Shown in pieces: positions 26,071-34,186 of a stretch of 64,000 nt of DNA (its first letter is position 1; each line of letters starts with the position of its first letter). The notes under the pieces were generated by a model that was given only the letters and a program-made list of their open reading frames with translations, did not search any database and was not told where the DNA came from. Made by a program: the position numbers and the translations under genes. Where the stretch lies: positions 2,513,001-2,577,000 of the forward strand of contig NZ_LT222319.1 of assembly GCF_900074915.1 (NCBI RefSeq), read 5' to 3'. The DNA comes from Pseudomonas cerasi. GTDB taxonomy: Bacteria; Pseudomonadota; Gammaproteobacteria; Pseudomonadales; Pseudomonadaceae.

Positions 26071-26538
26071 CTAGTCCAGCGGCAGCTCCGTGGTGCGCTT
26101 CACCGTGCTCATGGCAATGTTTGAATGGGCTTCGTGGACGTGGGGCAATTGCAGCAAATGATCGCGCAGAAAGCGCTCGTAGCTGGCGATGTCCTGAGCG
26201 ACCACCTTGAGCATGAAATCCATCCCCCCGGCCATCGTGTAGCACTCCAGCACCTCGGGGTGGCCGATGATCGCCTCCTCGAACTCCGCCAGATAGCGAC
26301 GGCCATGGCCTGACAGCTTGACCTCGACAAACACCGTCATGCTCAGTCCCAGCTTCTGGGTGCTTAGCAGGGCGACCGTGCGTTCGATCACCCCGTCTTC
26401 CTGAAGGCGGTGAATGCGCCTCCAGCAGGGCGATTGCGACAGCTCGACGCGTTCGGCGATTTCCGCTGCCGACAGGCTGGCGTCATGTTGCAGCAGACGA
26501 AGAATCCTGCGATCGATAGGGCTCAATTTTGGCTGCAT
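26071..26538 (-). CDS. Lrp/AsnC family regulator
   Basis: A 155-residue leucine-responsive-type regulator. The N-terminal winged HTH (LSPIDRRILRLLQHDASLSAAEIAERVELSQSPCWRRI, landmarks residues 5-45) is followed by the RAM ligand-binding domain (VLECYTMAGGMDFMLKVVAQDIASYERFL). It is divergent from the indolepyruvate ferredoxin oxidoreductase gene 172 bases away and probably controls it in response to an amino acid, as Lrp-type proteins often do for neighbouring amino-acid catabolic genes. ATG 26538 has AAGG at a proper distance. Confidence 0.9.
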   Translation of the reverse strand: MQPKLSPIDRRILRLLQHDASLSAAEIAERVELSQSPCWRRIHRLQEDGVIERTVALLSTQKLGLSMTVFVEVKLSGHGRRYLAEFEEAIIGHPEVLECYTMAGGMDFMLKVVAQDIASYERFLRDHLLQLPHVHEAHSNIAMSTVKRTTELPLD

Positions 26539-26710
26539 GAATTGACCTTGTTTTTTGTTCTGGCCGAAAAAAGCATGCTGAATATCAGCAGATTTGCGCG
26601 CATTTAGAAAGAAAAAGCCTCTTTGCTGCTGGCAGTCTAGTTGCAAGGCTGCCGGGCAGGACCGTCCCGGTGCAAATGACCTGACTTATAAGAACAAGAG
26701 AGGTATGCGC

Positions 26711-29700
26711 ATGTCCCTGGCTGATATTCGTCTGGATGATAAATACCGGCTTGCCACCGGCAATCTGTACCTGACCGGCACACAGGCCCTGACCCGCCTG
26801 CCGATGCTGCAAAAGCAGCGCGATGAGGCGCAGGGCCTGAACACTGCCGGGTTCATCTCTGGCTACCGCGGTTCGCCGCTGGGTAATCTGGACAAGAGCC
26901 TTTGGGACGCCAAGGACTACCTGCAACAAAACGCCATCCATTTTCAGCCGGGCATCAACGAAGAACTGGCCGCCACGGCGGTCTGGGGCAGTCAACAGGT
27001 CAACCTGTTCCCGCATGGCAAGTACGATGGCGTGTTCGCCCTCTGGTACGGCAAGGGGCCGGGCGTAGATCGTTGCGGTGATGTGTTCAAGCACGGCAAC
27101 TCGGCCGGTGTTGCGGCCAATGGCGGTGTGCTGATCCTGGCGGGCGACGACCACGGCTGCAAATCATCGACCATCGCTCACCAGAGTGAGCACGCGTTCA
27201 TCGCCTCGATGATCCCCGTGCTCAACCCCAGTAATGTCCAGGAGATTCTCGACTACGGCATCATTGGCTGGGAGCTGTCGCGCTACAGCGGTTGCTGGGT
27301 GGCGATGAAGACCATTGCCGAGAACGTCGACTCTTCCGCGGTGGTCGAGGTCGATCCATTGCGGATCAAAACCCGTATCCCTGACGACTTCGACATACCC
27401 GAAGGCGGTTTGCACATCCGCTGGCCGGACCCGCCGCTGGCTCAGGAGGCCCGACTCAATACCTACAAGATCTACGCCGCCAGGGCCTTCGCGCGCGCCA
27501 ACCAGTTGAACAAGGTGGTGATCGATTCTGCGCAACCCCGGCTGGGCATCATCACCACCGGCAAGTCCTATCTGGACGTGCGGCAGGCCCTCGAAGAGCT
27601 GGGTATCGATCATGAGCTGTGCGAGAAGGTCGGGATTCGCGTGCTCAAGGTCGGCATGAGCTGGCCGCTGGAACCGGTGTCGGTGCACGATTTTGCCGAA
27701 GGGCTGGACGAAATTCTGGTGGTCGAGGAAAAACGCAGTGTCATTGAAGACCAGTTGACCGGTCAGCTCTACAACTGGCCTGTTGAACGGCGGCCAGTGG
27801 TGGTCGGCGAGTTCGATGAGCAGGGCCGTTCACTGCTGCCGAACCTCAGTGAGCTGACCCCGGCGATGATTGCCAGGGTGATCGCCAAACGCCTCGCGCC
27901 GTTCTACAGCAGCCCGCAGATCGACGCGCGCCTGCAGTTTCTCAGCGACAAGGAGCAAGCGTTGCAGGCGCCGCTGTTCACCACCCAGCGCACCCCGCAT
28001 TTCTGCTCCGGCTGCCCGCATAACACCTCGACACGGGTTCCGGAGGGCAGTCGCGCCCTGGCCGGGATCGGCTGCCATTACATGACCATCTGGATGGATC
28101 GCGAAACCGATACGTTCACCCAGATGGGCGGCGAGGGCGTGACCTGGATCGGTCAGGCACCGTTCACCGAAACTCCGCACGTTTTCCAGAACCTGGGCGA
28201 CGGTACCTATTTTCACTCGGGGCACCTGGCGCTGCGTGCGGCAGTGGCCTCCAAGGTCAACATTACTTACAAGATTCTCTACAACGATGCGGTGGCCATG
28301 ACCGGTGGCCAGCCGATCGACGGCGTGCTGCGCGTCGATCAACTGAGCCGTCAGGTGTTCAACGAAGGCGTGCTGCGCATCGCGCTGGTTTCCGACGAGC
28401 CGGACAAGTACCCGAGTCGTGAGGACTTCGCGCCGATTACCACCTTTCATCACCGGCGCGACCTGGACAGCGTGCAGCGCGAGTTACGCGAGTTCAAAGG
28501 CGTGTCGGTCATCATCTACGACCAGACCTGCGCCACCGAAAAGCGCCGCCGTCGCAAACGCGGCACCATGCCTGACCTGGAAAAGCGCGCGTTGATCAAC
28601 CCGGCGGTGTGCGAAGGCTGCGGCGATTGTGGGGTGAAATCCGGATGCCTGTCTGTGCTGCCCAAGGAAACGGCACAGGGGCGCAAGCGCGAAATCGATC
28701 AGAGCGCCTGCAATAAGGATTTCAGTTGCGTCGAGGGTTTCTGCCCAAGCTTCGTTACGGTGCATGGCGGCAAACTGCGCAAGCCTGTGTTGCCCAAGCA
28801 GGTCGAGGCGTTCGCGCGTCTGCCAGAACCAACACTGCCGTCGCTCGACAGGCCGTTCAATATTCTCCTGCCGGGTGTCGGCGGCACAGGGGTGACCACC
28901 GTCGGCGCGATGCTGGGCTACGCCGCGAATCTGGAAGGCAAGGGCTGCAGCGTGCTTGATCAGGCGGGTCTGGCACAGAAATTCGGTCCGGTGGTCAGCC
29001 ATATCCGCATTGCCGCGCGCCAGGAGGATCTGTTCGCCGTGCGTATCGCCGCCGGTGAAGCGCACCTGCTGCTCGGCTGTGACTTGCTGGTGGCTGCCGG
29101 CCCGGATGCGATCGCCAAGCTCGACAGCAAGATTTCCCATGCGGTGGTCAACAGCCAGCAAACACCGACCGCCGAGTTTACGCGCAATCCGGATGCCGTG
29201 TTCCCGGCCGAGGCCATGAAGCAGACCATCATCGAGGCGGTCGGCGCGGCGAAGACCCACTTTGTCGAAGCCACCTCGCTGGCCACCCGATTGATGGGCG
29301 ACAGCATCGCCAGCAACCTGTTCATGCTCGGCTATGCGTTCCAGCTGGGCCTGATTCCATTGACCTCGGCGGCCATCGAGAAGGCCATCGAACTCAACGG
29401 CGTTGCGGTCAACCTGAATCAGCAGGCGTTTCTCTGGGGCCGCCGTACCGCGCATGATCCCGCCGCCGTGGAGGCCTTCGTCAATCCGCAAGACAAGGTC
29501 AGCGAGCCGCAACCGATGGACCTTGATCAGCGTATCCAGAGCAACGTCGATGCCTTGAAGCAGTATCAGAACGCGGCTTACGCCAAGCGCTATCTGGCGT
29601 TGGTGCAACGCGTACGCGACAGCGAATCGCGGGCGTTCCCCGGTCAGCAGCTGACGCTGACCGAGGCTGTGGCGTTCAATTACTTCAAATTGCTGGCGTA

Positions 29701-30193
29701 CAAGGACGAATACGAAGTGGCGCGGCTGTACAGCAACGGCGAGTTTACCCGCCAGTTGCAGGCGCAGTTCGAAGGTGACTATCGACTGGAGTTTCATCTG
29801 GCACCGTCGTGGCTGGCCAAGCGCGACCCGCACACGGGCCTGCCACGCAAACGCAGCTTTGGCCCGTGGATGCTGCGCGCTTTCGATGTGCTGGCGGCGT
29901 TCAAATTTCTCCGTGGTACGGCGCTCGATCCGTTCGGTCGCAGCCTTGAGCGTCAGCAGGAGAGGGCGCTGATTGATCGCTATGTCAGCGATGTCGAACT
30001 GATCCTGCAGCACCTTCAGGCGCAGAATCGCCACACCGCCTTGAGTCTGGCACGCCTGCCGGAACGCATTCGCGGCTATGGCTACATCAAGGAAAGCGCC
30101 ATGAAAGCAGCTGCCGTGCAGGCCGATATTCTGCGCAAGAGCCTGGAAAGCGGCGAAGTGGCTGCGCCGAAGCTGTATGAGGCGGCTGCCTGA
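26711..30193 (+). CDS. Indolepyruvate ferredoxin oxidoreductase, fused
   Basis: A 1160-residue single-chain 2-oxoacid:acceptor oxidoreductase of the aerobic proteobacterial type that fuses the alpha and beta subunits. Order: pyrimidine-binding/TPP-type N-terminal domain (about 1-430, with GYRGSPLGNLD and GDDHGCKSSTIAHQSE), thiamine-diphosphate domain (about 440-640, GIGCHYMT, GGEGV, NDAVAMTGGQ), a cysteine-rich Fe-S segment (CEGCGDCGVKSGC, CNKDFSCVEGFCP, about 640-690), then the gamma (POR_N-like) domain starting GVGGTGVTT (about 725). It oxidatively decarboxylates aryl or branched 2-oxoacids to acyl-CoA, in amino-acid breakdown. ATG 26711 is preceded by AGAGAGG; ATG 26705 lies too close to it. 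Flanked by the divergent Lrp regulator. Confidence 0.9.
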   Translation: MSLADIRLDDKYRLATGNLYLTGTQALTRLPMLQKQRDEAQGLNTAGFISGYRGSPLGNLDKSLWDAKDYLQQNAIHFQPGINEELAATAVWGSQQVNLFPHGKYDGVFALWYGKGPGVDRCGDVFKHGNSAGVAANGGVLILAGDDHGCKSSTIAHQSEHAFIASMIPVLNPSNVQEILDYGIIGWELSRYSGCWVAMKTIAENVDSSAVVEVDPLRIKTRIPDDFDIPEGGLHIRWPDPPLAQEARLNTYKIYAARAFARANQLNKVVIDSAQPRLGIITTGKSYLDVRQALEELGIDHELCEKVGIRVLKVGMSWPLEPVSVHDFAEGLDEILVVEEKRSVIEDQLTGQLYNWPVERRPVVVGEFDEQGRSLLPNLSELTPAMIARVIAKRLAPFYSSPQIDARLQFLSDKEQALQAPLFTTQRTPHFCSGCPHNTSTRVPEGSRALAGIGCHYMTIWMDRETDTFTQMGGEGVTWIGQAPFTETPHVFQNLGDGTYFHSGHLALRAAVASKVNITYKILYNDAVAMTGGQPIDGVLRVDQLSRQVFNEGVLRIALVSDEPDKYPSREDFAPITTFHHRRDLDSVQRELREFKGVSVIIYDQTCATEKRRRRKRGTMPDLEKRALINPAVCEGCGDCGVKSGCLSVLPKETAQGRKREIDQSACNKDFSCVEGFCPSFVTVHGGKLRKPVLPKQVEAFARLPEPTLPSLDRPFNILLPGVGGTGVTTVGAMLGYAANLEGKGCSVLDQAGLAQKFGPVVSHIRIAARQEDLFAVRIAAGEAHLLLGCDLLVAAGPDAIAKLDSKISHAVVNSQQTPTAEFTRNPDAVFPAEAMKQTIIEAVGAAKTHFVEATSLATRLMGDSIASNLFMLGYAFQLGLIPLTSAAIEKAIELNGVAVNLNQQAFLWGRRTAHDPAAVEAFVNPQDKVSEPQPMDLDQRIQSNVDALKQYQNAAYAKRYLALVQRVRDSESRAFPGQQLTLTEAVAFNYFKLLAYKDEYEVARLYSNGEFTRQLQAQFEGDYRLEFHLAPSWLAKRDPHTGLPRKRSFGPWMLRAFDVLAAFKFLRGTALDPFGRSLERQQERALIDRYVSDVELILQHLQAQNRHTALSLARLPERIRGYGYIKESAMKAAAVQADILRKSLESGEVAAPKLYEAAA

Positions 30194-30211
30194 GGAGGGC
30201 AATACCAATCA

Positions 30212-30240
30212 GCGTGCCAGCTCAGCGTTGGCACGCTTTT
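30212..30240 (+). terminator. Terminator of the oxidoreductase gene
   Basis: Stem GCGTGCCA / TGGCACGC (8 bp, 9-nt loop) followed by TTTT, 18 bases after the stop codon. Confidence 0.75.
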
Positions 30241-30280
30241 CATTACGCGATGCGATCGTCGTGCTGCGTAGAGGTACTGA

Positions 30281-31030
30281 CTACACCGGCCTGAACAGGT
30301 GGGCATGCCCGGCGCGGTACAGCGAGGACTCGCTGAAGGTGTCATCGGCAAGCACACGTCCGACCAGAATCAGCGCTGTACGGCGAAAGCCCTTGGCCTG
30401 TACCTTTTGCTGAATATCCGCCAGCGTGCCAACGGCCCAGTCCTGATCCGGCCAGCTGGCGCGGTGCACCACGGCAATCGGGCAGTCGGCGCCGTAATGT
30501 GGCACGAGCTCTTCGACGATCCGCTGCAGGTTGTTCACCCCCAGATGAATCGCCATCGTTGCCCGATGGCTGGCCAGACTGGCCAGTTCCTCGCCGCTGG
30601 GCATTGAGGTCTTGTCGGCATAGCGGGTCAGAATCACGCTTTGCGAAACGTCCGGCAGGGTCAGCTCGACGCCCAGCAATGCAGCGCAGGCAGCGGTCGC
30701 GGTCACCCCCGGAATGATTTCGAACGGAATGCCCAGTTCGCGCAGATGGCGGATCTGCTCACCGATAGCGCCATACAGGCTCGGGTCTCCGGAGTGCACG
30801 CGTGCGACATCCTGGCCCTGTGCGTGTGCGCGCTTGATCAGCTCGATGATCTGCTCCAGATGCAGCTCGGCGCTGTTGGTCACCTGCACGGCCTGATGAC
30901 CTTCCAGCACAGCGAGGGGGACCAGCGAGCCTGCGTAGATAATGACCGGGCAGTTGCGAATCAGGCGTTGTCCCTTGACGGTGATCAGCTCCGGATCGCC
31001 AGGGCCTGCGCCGATGAAATAGACAGTCAA
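30281..31030 (-). CDS. cobM: Precorrin-4 C11-methyltransferase
   Basis: A 249-residue SAM-dependent methyltransferase of the aerobic B12 pathway, converting precorrin-4 to precorrin-5. The tetrapyrrole methylase motifs are plain: TVYFIGAGPGDPELITVKG at the start, YAGSLVP, HSGDPSLYGAI, and GVTATAACAA. Start is an unusual TTG at 31030, chosen because CGGAGAA lies just upstream and it yields the canonical N-terminus; the longer frame (to 31279) would overlap cobE. Last gene of the leftward riboswitch-led unit cbtB-cbtA-cobE-cobM. Confidence 0.92.
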   Translation of the reverse strand: MTVYFIGAGPGDPELITVKGQRLIRNCPVIIYAGSLVPLAVLEGHQAVQVTNSAELHLEQIIELIKRAHAQGQDVARVHSGDPSLYGAIGEQIRHLRELGIPFEIIPGVTATAACAALLGVELTLPDVSQSVILTRYADKTSMPSGEELASLASHRATMAIHLGVNNLQRIVEELVPHYGADCPIAVVHRASWPDQDWAVGTLADIQQKVQAKGFRRTALILVGRVLADDTFSESSLYRAGHAHLFRPV

Positions 31031-31062
31031 TGAATTCTCCGGGGTGAATGAGCGCGGGGAGA

Positions 31063-31509
31063 TTATCCGCTGTGCGCAGGGCTGATTGCCAAGGCAAATG
31101 TGGCCTGCGCGCTTTTCTGCCGTTCTATCAGCAGCGCGGCCGTACCGTCTCCCAGTTGCGCCGCCAGTGCCAGGGCCGAGCCTTCGGCGACGCCATGACA
31201 GCCAGTGCTCTGGAAGACCTGCGCAGAGCGGTGCGTGAGGTGCAGTTCCCACGCTACCAGTTGCGCGGCGTTGAAGCATACCAGTGGCACTGCCAGTTGC
31301 TCGGCCAGCTCAAGCAGACCGGGCTCGGTTTGTTTCAGGTCGATGGACGCCAGCGCGGTCACCCGGGCAATGTCCAGCTCAAGTGCCTGCAGGCTTTGCT
31401 CGAGCAGATCGCGCAACAGCGCAGCCGAGCAGCCGCGCCGACAGCCCAGCCCGGCGACCAGAGGTGCGCCGGGTTGAAGGGTAACTGGATCAGGCCTGAT
31501 GCAGGTCGA
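31063..31509 (-). CDS. cobE: Cobalamin biosynthesis protein CobE (CbiG C-terminal type)
   Basis: A 148-residue protein of the CobE/GbiG C-domain family, which acts near the precorrin-5 deacylation/ring contraction steps; its exact role is not settled. Landmarks are VAGLGCRRGCS near the N-terminus (the G.GCR.G..  start of the fold), ASIDLKQTEPGLLELAEQ and the STGCHGVAEGSAL segment. It overlaps the cbtA 3' end by 20 bases and precedes cobM by 32. ATG 31509 gives the usual length. Confidence 0.85.
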   Translation of the reverse strand, partial: STCIRPDPVTLQPGAPLVAGLGCRRGCSAALLRDLLEQSLQALELDIARVTALASIDLKQTEPGLLELAEQLAVPLVCFNAAQLVAWELHLTHRSAQVFQSTGCHGVAEGSALALAAQLGDGTAALLIERQKSAQATFALAISPAHSG

Positions 31510-32212
31510 CATGGTCGGCGTGCACATCGTTTTTGCGGAACAGCCAGGCACTGATCAATCCCAGAGCGACCCAGAACAGCGCGTTGGTCAGCAGAGAGGC
31601 CATCATGAACTGCGATTCCAGAGCCTCGGGAGCCAGGCTTTGATGGACCAGCGGCTGTGGCGCGCCAAGCACATGCGGGACCAGCAGAATCGCCACACCC
31701 AGTGCTTTGAGCAGCCAGTTCTGGCCGAACACCAGCAAGGCCAGCCCGACGGCAGTCGACGCAGCAGCGCCGAGCCACCATAGCTGACGCTGACTCAACT
31801 CGGCGGCGGCCGTGCCTGGCAGTTCGGGTGGCAGGCCAAGGGTCGGGGCCAGCACGAACACGGCAAAACCGGCCAGCCCCCACCATGCGCCTTGCACGGT
31901 GCGACCCGGTGCCCGCAGGGTGTAAAGCCCGGCAAGCATCAGCGCAAAGCCCACCGCGACCACCAGGTTGCCGCCGGTGGTGGACAGCACACGCTGCCAA
32001 CCGTTTTCGGGCTCCCAGGCCGCTTCTTCATGGGCATGGCTGTGTTCGGCCAACGCGCCGTCCGCGTGCTGATGCAGTTGCTCGGCAGGCGCGTTTTCGT
32101 AGGTCTCGGCCTGCTGGATCAGCGGCACCACCCACAGGCTTTGCAGCAGGGTCAGCAGCAGGGCGGCGAGCAGGCCGGTGAAACCTGCGGTGTAGGCGAT
32201 TCGCTTGAACAT
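31490..32212 (-). CDS. cbtA: CbtA, predicted cobalt transporter subunit
   Basis: A 240-residue membrane protein with five to seven predicted helices, of the CbtA family. N-terminal helix FKRIAYTAGFTGLLAALLLTLLQ, a His/Glu-rich loop (HQHADGALAEHSHAHEE) likely to bind metal, then further helices. CbtA and CbtB are known from comparative genomics as B12-riboswitch-controlled cobalt transporters; direct biochemical proof is limited. GAGGG precedes the start. Ends in the cobE overlap. Confidence 0.9.
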   Translation of the reverse strand: MFKRIAYTAGFTGLLAALLLTLLQSLWVVPLIQQAETYENAPAEQLHQHADGALAEHSHAHEEAAWEPENGWQRVLSTTGGNLVVAVGFALMLAGLYTLRAPGRTVQGAWWGLAGFAVFVLAPTLGLPPELPGTAAAELSQRQLWWLGAAASTAVGLALLVFGQNWLLKALGVAILLVPHVLGAPQPLVHQSLAPEALESQFMMASLLTNALFWVALGLISAWLFRKNDVHADHVDLHQA

Positions 32213-32222
32213 TGTGTGGCCC

Positions 32223-32405
32223 TCAATGGCAAGGAAAGGCAGCGCTGTGACGGGTGTCGTGTGCCGCGTTGTGCACGGCCGCGATGTGCGAGAAACCGGC
32301 GAAGTACACCAGGCAGGCGCCGAGAAGCGCAGCGCTGATGGCGGCTGTCAGGCGTTGAGTGCGTGTGGAGCTGGGCGCGGCGGCGTGGCTGCTGATGGTC
32401 GACAT
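32223..32405 (-). CDS. cbtB: CbtB, small cobalt transporter subunit
   Basis: A 60-residue single-span membrane protein. One transmembrane helix (about 22-42, ISAALLGACLVYFAGFSHI) is followed by the family's His-rich tail HNAAHDTRHSAAFPCH. It lies 10 bases upstream of cbtA and about 110 bases downstream of a cobalamin riboswitch. ATG 32405 chosen because upstream codons to 32480 run into the riboswitch leader; AGGGA precedes it. Confidence 0.9.
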   Translation of the reverse strand: MSTISSHAAAPSSTRTQRLTAAISAALLGACLVYFAGFSHIAAVHNAAHDTRHSAAFPCH

Positions 32406-32514
32406 GGCGTTCCCTCTTGTTGGTAATCGGCAAGTGGGCCACGCGCAAAAGAACCTGCCGGCAGATGCCGGAGGTTTCAACTGCGCCCGCCCACCGCGGG
32501 TTTGTCATTGCAAG

Positions 32515-32706
32515 CATATCGGGCCGGTCTCCGGGCTCGCGAGGGGCCAGGACGTCAGTGCGTCAAAGCCTGCAAGGTCACCTTCCCATGCCAGCGGCAC
32601 AGTGGATCAGACCTACTCTCGCTTACCGTTGCGGGGGCAGCACCGGACTTGCTCGACAACGCGAGCGCACCGGTTTCCCGTTTCACCCCGTGAGGGGCAC
32701 CCGAAA
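32515..32706 (-). promoter_or_regulatory. Cobalamin riboswitch, cbtB-cobM unit
   Basis: On the minus strand the leader holds the adenosylcobalamin riboswitch landmarks: ACCGGTGC, the B12 box GCTGCCCCCGCAACGGTAA, and the closing GAGCCCGGAGACCGGCCC near 32540-32521. It controls cbtB-cbtA-cobE-cobM, presumably shutting them off when B12 is plentiful. The 110-base stretch before cbtB has a GC-rich hairpin (CCCGCGGTGGGCGGG) that could be the expression platform. Confidence 0.9.
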
Positions 32707-32792
32707 CAAGGCGCACAGGAGAGCATGGGCGGCGGGGCAGCGTCAATCTGAACGATTGACCTGTCTGCAGTCACTGCGTAGCCTTGCTGACT

Positions 32793-32986
32793 CGAGGTTC
32801 TCCCCGGGTAAAACATCACCCAGTGGAGCTAAGACGGGAATGCGGTACAAGCCGCAGCTGCCCCCGCAACTGTAAACGGTCATGTTCATTTCACAGCCAC
32901 TGCTGCGGCGGGAAGGCGCGATGAATGCGTGTCGGCGTTTCTCACTGCCTGCCGCACGCCGCCGTGAGCCAGGAGACCTGCCTCGA
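32793..32986 (+). promoter_or_regulatory. Cobalamin riboswitch, cobW-cobN-chlD unit
   Basis: A second cobalamin riboswitch, divergent from the first: GAGGTTCTCCCCGGGT (P1/P3 side), GACGGGAATGCGGT, the B12 box CTGCCCCCGCAACTGTAA (about 32859-32876), and GAGCCAGGAGACCTGCCTC at 32965-32984. It is followed by an 8-bp hairpin GGGCCGCA / TGCGGCCC (32989-33009), a possible expression platform, 110 bases before cobW. Confidence 0.92.
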
Positions 32987-33118
32987 ACGGGCCGCACATG
33001 CTGCGGCCCTGGAGAATTCTCACTACAACCGGGCGGGGTGATCCGGTGGCGATCCGATCTGCGTGTCATGCATGCGGTTCTCGTCCTGTTTGCCCGCCGC
33101 ATTGCCAAAGGGCACCTG

Positions 33119-34183
33119 ATGAAAACACTGGCCAAGCTTCCCGTCACCATCGTCACCGGCTTCCTCGGCTCGGGCAAGACCACCCTGTTGCGGCACATGC
33201 TCGACAACGCCGAAGGGCGGCGCATTGCGGTCATCGTCAATGAGTTCGGCGAGCTGGGCATCGACGGAGAAATCCTCAAGCAGTGCACGATCGGCTGCAC
33301 CGAAGAAGAAGCCAACGGCCGGGTGTACGAACTGGCCAACGGCTGCCTGTGCTGCACCGTGCAGGAAGAGTTCTTCCCGGTCATGCGCGAACTGGTCGCG
33401 CGCCGTGGTGATCTGGACCATATCCTGATCGAAACCTCGGGGCTGGCGCTGCCCAAGCCGCTGGTCCAGGCTTTTCAATGGCCGGAAATCCGCAACGCCT
33501 GCACGGTCGATGCGGTGATTACGGTGGTCGACAGCCCGGCGGTACTGGCTGGTACTTTCGCTGCCTTCCCTGATCAGGTCGATGCGCAGCGCAAACTTGA
33601 TCCCAACCTGGACCACGAGTCGCCCCTGCACGAACTGTTTGCCGATCAACTGGCCAGCGCTGATCTGGTGATCCTCAACAAGGCCGACATGATCGACGCC
33701 GAAGGTCTGGCGACGGTGCGTGCCGAAGTTGCCGAAGAGTTGCCGCCTGCCGTCAAGGTGATCGAAGCCAGCAGTGGTCGCCTGCCGATCAGCGTGTTGC
33801 TGGGTGTCGGTGCCGAGTCGGAACTGCATATCGATGCGCGCAAGACCCATCATGATCACCACGACGATGACGATCATGATGACCACGATCACGACGCGTT
33901 CGATTCGATATCCCTGAAACTGCCGCAAGCTGACGAGAAAGTCCTGCTCGATGCACTGAATCAGTTGGTGGTGCAGCACGGCATTCTTCGTGTGAAGGGC
34001 TTCGCGGCCATTCCCGGCAAGCCGATGCGCCTGCTGATTCAAGGTGTCGGGACGCGTTTCGACAAGCACTTCGACCGCGCCTGGCGGGCCGATGAAGAGC
34101 GTGCCACACACTTGGTGCTGATTGGTCAGGAGCTGGATGCCGCAGCCCTGCAAGCGCAACTCAACGCTGCGATTGCCGGCTGA
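33119..34183 (+). CDS. cobW: CobW, G3E GTPase metallochaperone
   Basis: A 354-residue COG0523 GTPase thought to deliver Co2+ to the CobN chelatase. Walker A GFLGSGKTT (14-22), the metal-binding GCLCC motif at about 75-79, and NKADM (guanine specificity) are intact. Between the GTPase and the C-terminal domain is a His/Asp-rich loop (HHDHHDDDDHDDHDHD, about 241-257) that could hold several metal ions. The ATG at 33119 is the only start that clears the riboswitch; the frame runs back to 32882 inside it. First gene of the rightward cob unit, 3 bases before cobN. Confidence 0.95.
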   Translation: MKTLAKLPVTIVTGFLGSGKTTLLRHMLDNAEGRRIAVIVNEFGELGIDGEILKQCTIGCTEEEANGRVYELANGCLCCTVQEEFFPVMRELVARRGDLDHILIETSGLALPKPLVQAFQWPEIRNACTVDAVITVVDSPAVLAGTFAAFPDQVDAQRKLDPNLDHESPLHELFADQLASADLVILNKADMIDAEGLATVRAEVAEELPPAVKVIEASSGRLPISVLLGVGAESELHIDARKTHHDHHDDDDHDDHDHDAFDSISLKLPQADEKVLLDALNQLVVQHGILRVKGFAAIPGKPMRLLIQGVGTRFDKHFDRAWRADEERATHLVLIGQELDAAALQAQLNAAIAG

Positions 34184-34186
34184 CCC

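Noticed and set aside
28484-30208. 574-codon frame antisense to the indolepyruvate oxidoreductase
   Set aside because: Typical antisense shadow of high-GC coding sequence; the plus strand has clear TPP and Fe-S motifs.
32882-33118. N-terminal extension of cobW to 32882
   Set aside because: It runs through the cobalamin riboswitch; the canonical CobW start is at 33119.
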